Shown in pieces: positions 5,285-8,594 of a stretch of 8,594 nt of DNA. The stretch covers positions 1-8,594 of the forward strand of contig DATBIY010000057.1 in assembly GCA_036556695.1 (NCBI GenBank), in the 5' to 3' direction. Source of the stretch: DASSCW01 sp036556695 (GTDB taxonomy: Bacteria > Chloroflexota > Limnocylindria > QHBO01). The first letter of the stretch is position 1. Every line of letters begins with the position of its first letter. Made by a program: the position numbers and the translations under genes. Below the pieces are notes generated by a model that saw only the letters and a list, made by a program, of their open reading frames with translations, was not told where the DNA came from and made no database searches.

Positions 5285-6334
5285 TCAGTTCCAAGCGGGG
5301 TGCTGGCCGGGGCTCTCCCACAGCGCCTCGCCGCTGGCGGCGTCGAGCACGTAGACGGTCGGCTCAGGGAACGGCACCTCCACGGCCAGCCGGGTGCTGT
5401 CCGGCGACCACGTCACGCCCTGGCCCGCCACGTCCGACCACAGGACGTTGCCGTCGAGGTCGGCGACCGCGGTCAGCGGGATGGCATCCGAATTGATGCC
5501 GGGCGAGAACGCGAAGCGGCTGCCGTCCGGCGCCCAGACCGGTGCCGAGCCCTCAACCAGGGGGCGGGCGCCGGCGCCCACGCCATCGGCCAGGTAGATC
5601 TGGCCCTCGTGGAGGAACAGCATGGAGCTGCCGTCCGGCGACCAGTGCGGCTCCACGCCCTCCAGCTCGGGAAGCGCCTGCGCCTCTCCGGACAGCGTGG
5701 TGATCATCACCGACGTGCCCTGCTGGAAACCGACGCTGTCGGCGCTCAGCCACTGCCCGTTGAAGCCCTCGGCCAGGTCCCGGACCCGCTCGCGAGCCAC
5801 GTTCAGGATCCGCAGCGGCTCCGGAAGGTCGATGGCGTAGTCCCAGCTTTCGATCAACAGCCGCGCCCCGTCCGGCGACCACCATGCCTTCAGCCCTTCG
5901 GCCACCACCCGCTCATCGGAGCCGTCCGCGTTGACGATGGCGATGTCCAGCTGCAGCCCCGCGCCGACTTTCGGCGGCCCGACCACGAGCTGGGTGTGAT
6001 CGGGCGACCAGTCCGGATAGTCGACGCCCGGGGACTCGCGGCTGACGCCGGTGACCTGCTCGAGCTCTCCGTCGGCGCCGACCACGAACACGTGGCTCAC
6101 CGGGCTGCCCGGCTCCGGGAACATGACCATCGCCAGGCCCTCGGCCGGATTCTCCCAGGTCGGACTGGCCGATGGACTGGCCCCTTCCGAATGGGTGGCA
6201 CCCGTCGACGCACTGGCCCGGGCCGACGCGCTGCTGCTGCCTTCCGCTGAGCCGCTGACCCCCGGCCCGGCCACGCAGGCGGCCATGCTGAAGGTCAGCG
6301 CCATGCCAGCCCAGAGACCCAGAACCCGTCGCAT
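5285..6334 (-). CDS. Lipoprotein with PD40/TolB-like beta-propeller repeats
   Basis: This is a 349-residue exported protein. Residues 1-19 are a signal sequence (MRRVLGLWAGMALTFSMAA) ending in Cys20, a probable lipidation site although Met at -3 is unusual for a lipobox. Residues about 24-60 form a low-complexity Ser/Ala/Gly linker. The rest has five PD40 motifs: WSPDH (109), WSPDG (152), WSPDG (231), WAPDG (267) and WSPDS (309). These are characteristic of TolB-like propeller blades, and the protein ends in HPAWN just where a further W(S)PDG would begin. The ATG at 6334 is preferred over GTG at 6343 because GGAGGT (6347-6342) lies 7 bases before it and overlaps the GTG. Probable location is the outer face of the cytoplasmic membrane; ligand or partner is unknown. 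It converges on the beta-helix membrane protein, but no functional link is visible. Confidence 0.82.
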   Translation of the reverse strand: MRRVLGLWAGMALTFSMAACVAGPGVSGSAEGSSSASARASASTGATHSEGASPSASPTWENPAEGLAMVMFPEPGSPVSHVFVVGADGELEQVTGVSRESPGVDYPDWSPDHTQLVVGPPKVGAGLQLDIAIVNADGSDERVVAEGLKAWWSPDGARLLIESWDYAIDLPEPLRILNVARERVRDLAEGFNGQWLSADSVGFQQGTSVMITTLSGEAQALPELEGVEPHWSPDGSSMLFLHEGQIYLADGVGAGARPLVEGSAPVWAPDGSRFAFSPGINSDAIPLTAVADLDGNVLWSDVAGQGVTWSPDSTRLAVEVPFPEPTVYVLDAASGEALWESPGQHPAWN

Positions 6335-6341
6335 GCCCGCC

Positions 6342-6347
6342 ACCTCC
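6342..6347 (-). promoter_or_regulatory. Shine-Dalgarno deciding the lipoprotein start
   Basis: The minus strand reads GGAGGT, then 7 bases (GGCGGGC), then ATG at 6334. The GTG at 6343 overlaps the site, so initiation there is unlikely. Confidence 0.75.
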
Positions 6348-6394
6348 GTACCGCCCGGCTGCTCGGTGCGCCGTCCCTCAGCGGTGCTGGCGGC

Positions 6395-6400
6395 AATCTA
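6395..6400 (-). promoter_or_regulatory. Candidate -10 box of the lipoprotein gene
   Basis: The minus strand reads TAGATT (6400-6395), a TANNNT match in otherwise very GC-rich sequence. It would give a leader of about 55 bases before the ATG at 6334. There is no convincing -35 element. Pattern-based only. Confidence 0.35.
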
Positions 6401-6430
6401 CGCGACGGGGCTGTGTGGTGGAAGAGGCGA

Positions 6431-6529
6431 TCAGCCGAATGTCAGGCCGTGGGCGGTGAGCAGCGCCGGCACCGAAGACGGGTCGGCCTCCAGGCGGTAC
6501 CGGGCGCGAATTTCGGCAAGCTGCTCCTG
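6431..6529 (-). pseudogene. Orphan C-terminal coding remnant, possibly cupin-like
   Basis: On the minus strand, from 6529 to the TGA at 6431-6433, 32 codons encode a well-formed protein tail. It begins QEQLAEIRARYRLEAD and ends SVPALLTAHGLTFG. The pattern 'A-x-I-x-ARY-x-L-x-x-D...S-V-P-x-L...HGL-x-F' resembles the C-terminal ends of some actinobacterial and Chloroflexota cupin-type proteins; that recollection is weak. No start codon with a ribosome site exists for it. The frame runs on upstream to about 6541, but its sequence stops looking protein-like where the A+T-rich structured element begins. It may be a truncated gene, or a chance frame with coding-like composition. Confidence 0.35.
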
Positions 6530-6540
6530 GGGAGGAACTA

Positions 6541-6642
6541 ACAAACAAGAAGCGGTGAATTTGGGCCGATTTCGCCCGTTACTTGACCGCCCATCCCCGC
6601 GGCGCGGGAATGGGCGACAGGTTTCGGGCCCTTCTTGTTCGT
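6541..6642. repeat. 102-bp structured element with matching inverted ends and internal hairpin
   Basis: The outer ends are imperfect inverted repeats: AACAAGAAG at 6544-6552 is the exact complement of CTTCTTGTT at 6631-6639. With flanking bases the ends match at 12 of 14 positions (6541-6554 against 6642-6629). Inside is a hairpin of 13 pairs with one mismatch, 6588-6600 with 6604-6616, around a GGC loop. The left third is clearly richer in A+T than the rest of the window. A MITE-like remnant, a structured RNA, or a leader element of the gene at 6738 are all possible. No target-site duplication is seen. Confidence 0.55.
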
Positions 6643-6725
6643 CACGCTCGTGATGCGGGAATCCGCGGCAAGAAGAGAAAGGCGAACCGCAGCCCTTCCG
6701 CAGTTCTACCGGAGTGCGCCGCGGC

Positions 6726-6731
6726 TAAAGT
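6726..6731 (+). promoter_or_regulatory. TANNNT -10 box for a probable leaderless transcript
   Basis: TAAAGT ends 6 bases before the ATG at 6738, the same spacing as TAGGCT before the ATG at 3918. No Shine-Dalgarno is present in the intervening bases (CCGCGC). This supports both the choice of start and a leaderless mRNA. Confidence 0.55.
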
Positions 6732-6737
6732 CCGCGC

Positions 6738-8309
6738 ATGACCGCCCAAACCGACGCCCAGACCGAGGCCGCACCGGCCCTCGCCGCGCCGCAGCCGCGG
6801 CGGCTGCCGGGACCCATCCAGCAGGGTGCGATGAGCCTTGCGCTGCGGGGGATCAGCCAGCGCTACGGCGCCCTGCAGTGGTTCCTGGAGGTGATGCCGG
6901 CGAAACCGGCCGATGCGTTCTCGGTGGCGCGCGCGATCCGCGCCGCGCAGGGGGCGGCAAGGCAGGTGCCGGCCTATCGGTCGCACCTGCTGGAGGCGGG
7001 GGTGGACCCGGACCGCATCCGCAGCCTGGACGAGCTGCCGGAAACCGACAAGAAGTCGTACGCGGATCGCTACCCGCTCCCCCAGCGCTGCCTCAACGGC
7101 CGGCTGCCGCTGCTGGGCACCACCCTGGACGAGAGCAGTGGCTCAACCGGCAAGCCGTACAACTGGGCGCGCTCCGAGGAGGAGCGGCTGCACGTTCGGC
7201 GGATGATCGCCTTCTTCGCGCGCTACACCTTCGGCGACGAGCCGCTGGTCATCCTCAACACCTTCTCCATGGGCGCGTGGGCCACCGGACTGACCATGGC
7301 CATCGCCCTTGAGAAGCGTGGGCTGGTCAAGGCCACCGGCCCCGACCTGGACAAGGTGCTCGACACCCTGACCGAGCTGGGGCCGGGCTATCGGTACCTG
7401 GTGGTCGGCTACCCGCCGTTCCTCAAGGTGCTGCTCGATGAGGGCGAGCGTCGCGGCATCGACTGGAGCGCGTACGACATGCAGGCGCTGCTGGGCGGCG
7501 AGGGCAACTCGGAAGCGCTGCGCGACTACCTGCGCCGCCACTTCCGGACCGTGTACTCGGGGTACGGCGTGACCGACGTCGAGATCGGCATGGCGGCCGA
7601 GACCCCGGTGACCATCGCGCTGCGGCGCCTTGCGCGCGAACGAAGCGACGTCGCGCAGGCGCTGTTCGGCGAGCCGGATCGCAGCCCCATGGTGTTCCAG
7701 TACAACCCCTTCTTCCACCACGTCGGCGCCAATGCCAACGGCGAGCTGGTGTTCACCGTCAGCCGCCACGGCACGCTGCTGCCCAAGATCCGCTACAACC
7801 CGCACGACGAGGGTGGCGTCCTGCGTGACGACCAGCTTCGCGCCCGCCTGGCCGACTTCGGCATCCGCCTGGAGGACCTCCTGCCCGATGGACACCGCCG
7901 CCTGATCCGCATGCCGTACCTCTACGTGTTCGGGCGGAAGGACGGCACGGTGTCGGTCATGGGGGCGAACATCTATCCGGAGGACATCGCAGACGCCATC
8001 TACGCCGATGCGTCCGTGGCCGCCCGTGTGCTCAGCTGGCAGCTCTCCGTGGTCGAAGAGCGCCCCGGGGAGACGCGGCCCAAGGTCGACATCCAGCTGG
8101 TCCGCGACGATCCCTCACCCGAGCTGGCTGCGCAGCTCTCGGAGCTGCTGACTGGCGCGCTGCGGCGCACCAACCGCGACTACCGCGAGGCCTTCGGCGA
8201 GTACCCGGCCCTCATGCCGGTGCTGGTCGACGCGCATCGCCGCGGCGAGGGGCCGTTCGCCGGCAGCGAGTCGCGCATCAAGTTCCGCTACGTGGCGCCG
8301 CCTCAGTAG
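6738..8309 (+). CDS. PaaK/CapK-like adenylate-forming enzyme (phenylacetate-CoA ligase family)
   Basis: This is a 523-residue cytoplasmic enzyme of the ANL superfamily. Such proteins activate a carboxylic acid with ATP to an acyl-adenylate, usually followed by transfer to CoA. VPAYRSHLLEAGVDPDRIRS and then SLDELPETDKKSYADRYPL (residues 78-114) match the PaaK-like N-terminal region. ESSGSTGKP (132-140) is the ATP-binding P-loop. YSGYGVTDVEIG (273-284) corresponds to the A5 region, YNPHDEGG (353-360) holds the ribose-binding Asp357, and GRKDGTVSVMGANIYPEDI (399-417) is the A8 hinge. Lys515 in SRIKFRYV could be the C-terminal catalytic lysine. The length exceeds classical PaaK (about 430) because of an Ala/Pro-rich N-terminal extension and an insert around 285-345. 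No phenylacetate catabolic genes are nearby, so the substrate is unknown. A TANNNT box 6 bases before the ATG suggests a leaderless mRNA. Confidence 0.85.
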   Translation: MTAQTDAQTEAAPALAAPQPRRLPGPIQQGAMSLALRGISQRYGALQWFLEVMPAKPADAFSVARAIRAAQGAARQVPAYRSHLLEAGVDPDRIRSLDELPETDKKSYADRYPLPQRCLNGRLPLLGTTLDESSGSTGKPYNWARSEEERLHVRRMIAFFARYTFGDEPLVILNTFSMGAWATGLTMAIALEKRGLVKATGPDLDKVLDTLTELGPGYRYLVVGYPPFLKVLLDEGERRGIDWSAYDMQALLGGEGNSEALRDYLRRHFRTVYSGYGVTDVEIGMAAETPVTIALRRLARERSDVAQALFGEPDRSPMVFQYNPFFHHVGANANGELVFTVSRHGTLLPKIRYNPHDEGGVLRDDQLRARLADFGIRLEDLLPDGHRRLIRMPYLYVFGRKDGTVSVMGANIYPEDIADAIYADASVAARVLSWQLSVVEERPGETRPKVDIQLVRDDPSPELAAQLSELLTGALRRTNRDYREAFGEYPALMPVLVDAHRRGEGPFAGSESRIKFRYVAPPQ

Positions 8310-8557
8310 TCGGGGCCGACGTGGTCCCGATACGACGGCTGGGCCAGGTCGCTGGGTGCCGAGCTGATGAGCTGATCGATGATGCCGTCGAACGGCTCCA
8401 GCGCCTCGACCATCGCGCCGTGCGCGGTCCAGCCCGTGCGCAGGCTGGGTCCGTCGGGCGTATCGGCCGATGCCAACCATCGGCCATTGAGCTCGTACAG
8501 GCGAACGTCCACCCACAGGTCGCGGTAGTGCAGCCGCACCGTTCGGATCTCGCTCAT
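8303..8557 (-). CDS. Conserved small protein of unknown function, paralogue of 417-680
   Basis: This is an 84-residue protein. It shares blocks with the product of 417-680 in the same order: RTVRLHYRD (residues 5-13) for RTVQLELRD, GRWLAS for ERCLAS, and GWTAHGAMVEALEPF for GATAREALVAALTPF. By eye about 26-28 identities fall over some 70 aligned positions with short gaps. The C-terminal 20 residues differ. Its ATG overlaps the stop of a gene entering from the right edge (ATGA at 8557-8554), the same coupling seen at 417-420. Its 3' end overlaps the end of the PaaK-like gene by 7 bases in a convergent arrangement. No signal peptide, membrane helix or known catalytic motif is visible. Confidence 0.72.
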   Translation of the reverse strand: MSEIRTVRLHYRDLWVDVRLYELNGRWLASADTPDGPSLRTGWTAHGAMVEALEPFDGIIDQLISSAPSDLAQPSYRDHVGPDY

Positions 8558-8594
8558 AGGTCGACGCCCTGGTTGTCGCGCTGCGGCCGGCCGG
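8554..8594 (-). CDS. C-terminal end of a gene entering from the right edge
   Basis: On the minus strand a frame open from the window edge reads GRPQRDNQGVDL and stops with TGA at 8556-8554, overlapping the ATG of the 84-residue gene. Only 12 complete codons are visible, so the protein cannot be identified. By analogy with the left-end pair it may be a small CxxC...WHxG zinc-binding protein, whose end would run 'WHxGR...'. This is inference from position only. Confidence 0.35.
   Translation of the reverse strand, partial: GRPQRDNQGVDL

Noticed and set aside
5207..6250. Long + strand open frame (347 codons) opposite the lipoprotein gene
   Set aside because: Its Arg/His/Gln/Gly-rich product is typical of the reverse strand of a GC-rich gene. 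The minus frame has a signal peptide, PD40 repeats and a ribosome site.
6541..6642. Integron attC site or complete insertion sequence
   Set aside because: No RYYYAAC/GTTRRRY core pair at the ends, no transposase frame and no target duplication, so only 'structured or MITE-like element' is supported.
7143..7895. Minus-strand frame of 250 codons inside the PaaK-like gene
   Set aside because: It is wholly within a gene with strong ANL motifs, and its composition is that of a complementary-strand shadow.

Overview
The window is high in G+C (about two-thirds or more by eye) and gene-dense, with no rRNA, tRNA, CRISPR array or transposase gene. GC-rich codon use, a Ser/Ala/Pro-rich lipoprotein linker followed by WSPDG repeats, a DUF998 membrane protein, a MenA-like UbiA prenyltransferase and TANNNT boxes lying directly against start codons point to a soil or freshwater Chloroflexota or deep-branching actinobacterial lineage. 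This placement is inference and not firm.

Layout. The left edge holds the tail of a VOC/glyoxalase-fold gene. Next is a translationally coupled pair on +: a 69-residue basic CxxC...HxxH protein and an 87-residue protein I do not recognise. Four genes follow on the minus strand, read right to left: a nucleotidyltransferase (3064-3864), a UbiA/MenA-like prenyltransferase (1838-2935), a DUF998 membrane protein (1090-1734) and a small NTF2/SnoaL-like protein with an acidic tail (685-1032). Divergent from them, on +, is a secreted protein with a 17-residue-period beta-helix joined to a polytopic membrane domain (3918-5120). It converges on a beta-propeller lipoprotein (5285-6334, minus) across a gap holding a perfect 12-bp inverted repeat and several GAACGC-type motifs. 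The 400-base gap at 6335-6737 contains an orphan minus-strand coding tail and a 102-bp structured element with matching ends, unusually A+T-rich in part. A PaaK/CapK-like adenylate-forming enzyme follows on + (6738-8309). Its 3' end overlaps by 7 bp a minus-strand gene (8303-8557) that is a clear paralogue of the 87-residue protein at the left end. That gene also has an ATGA overlap with a gene entering from the right edge.

No pathway ties the whole window together. The observations I rate highest are the duplicated, inward-facing small gene cassette at both ends, the same TANNNT-N6-ATG arrangement at two unrelated genes (3918 and 6738), and the two non-coding structured elements at 5144-5267 and 6541-6642. 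I cannot show that any of these is a new system; each is stated with a test.
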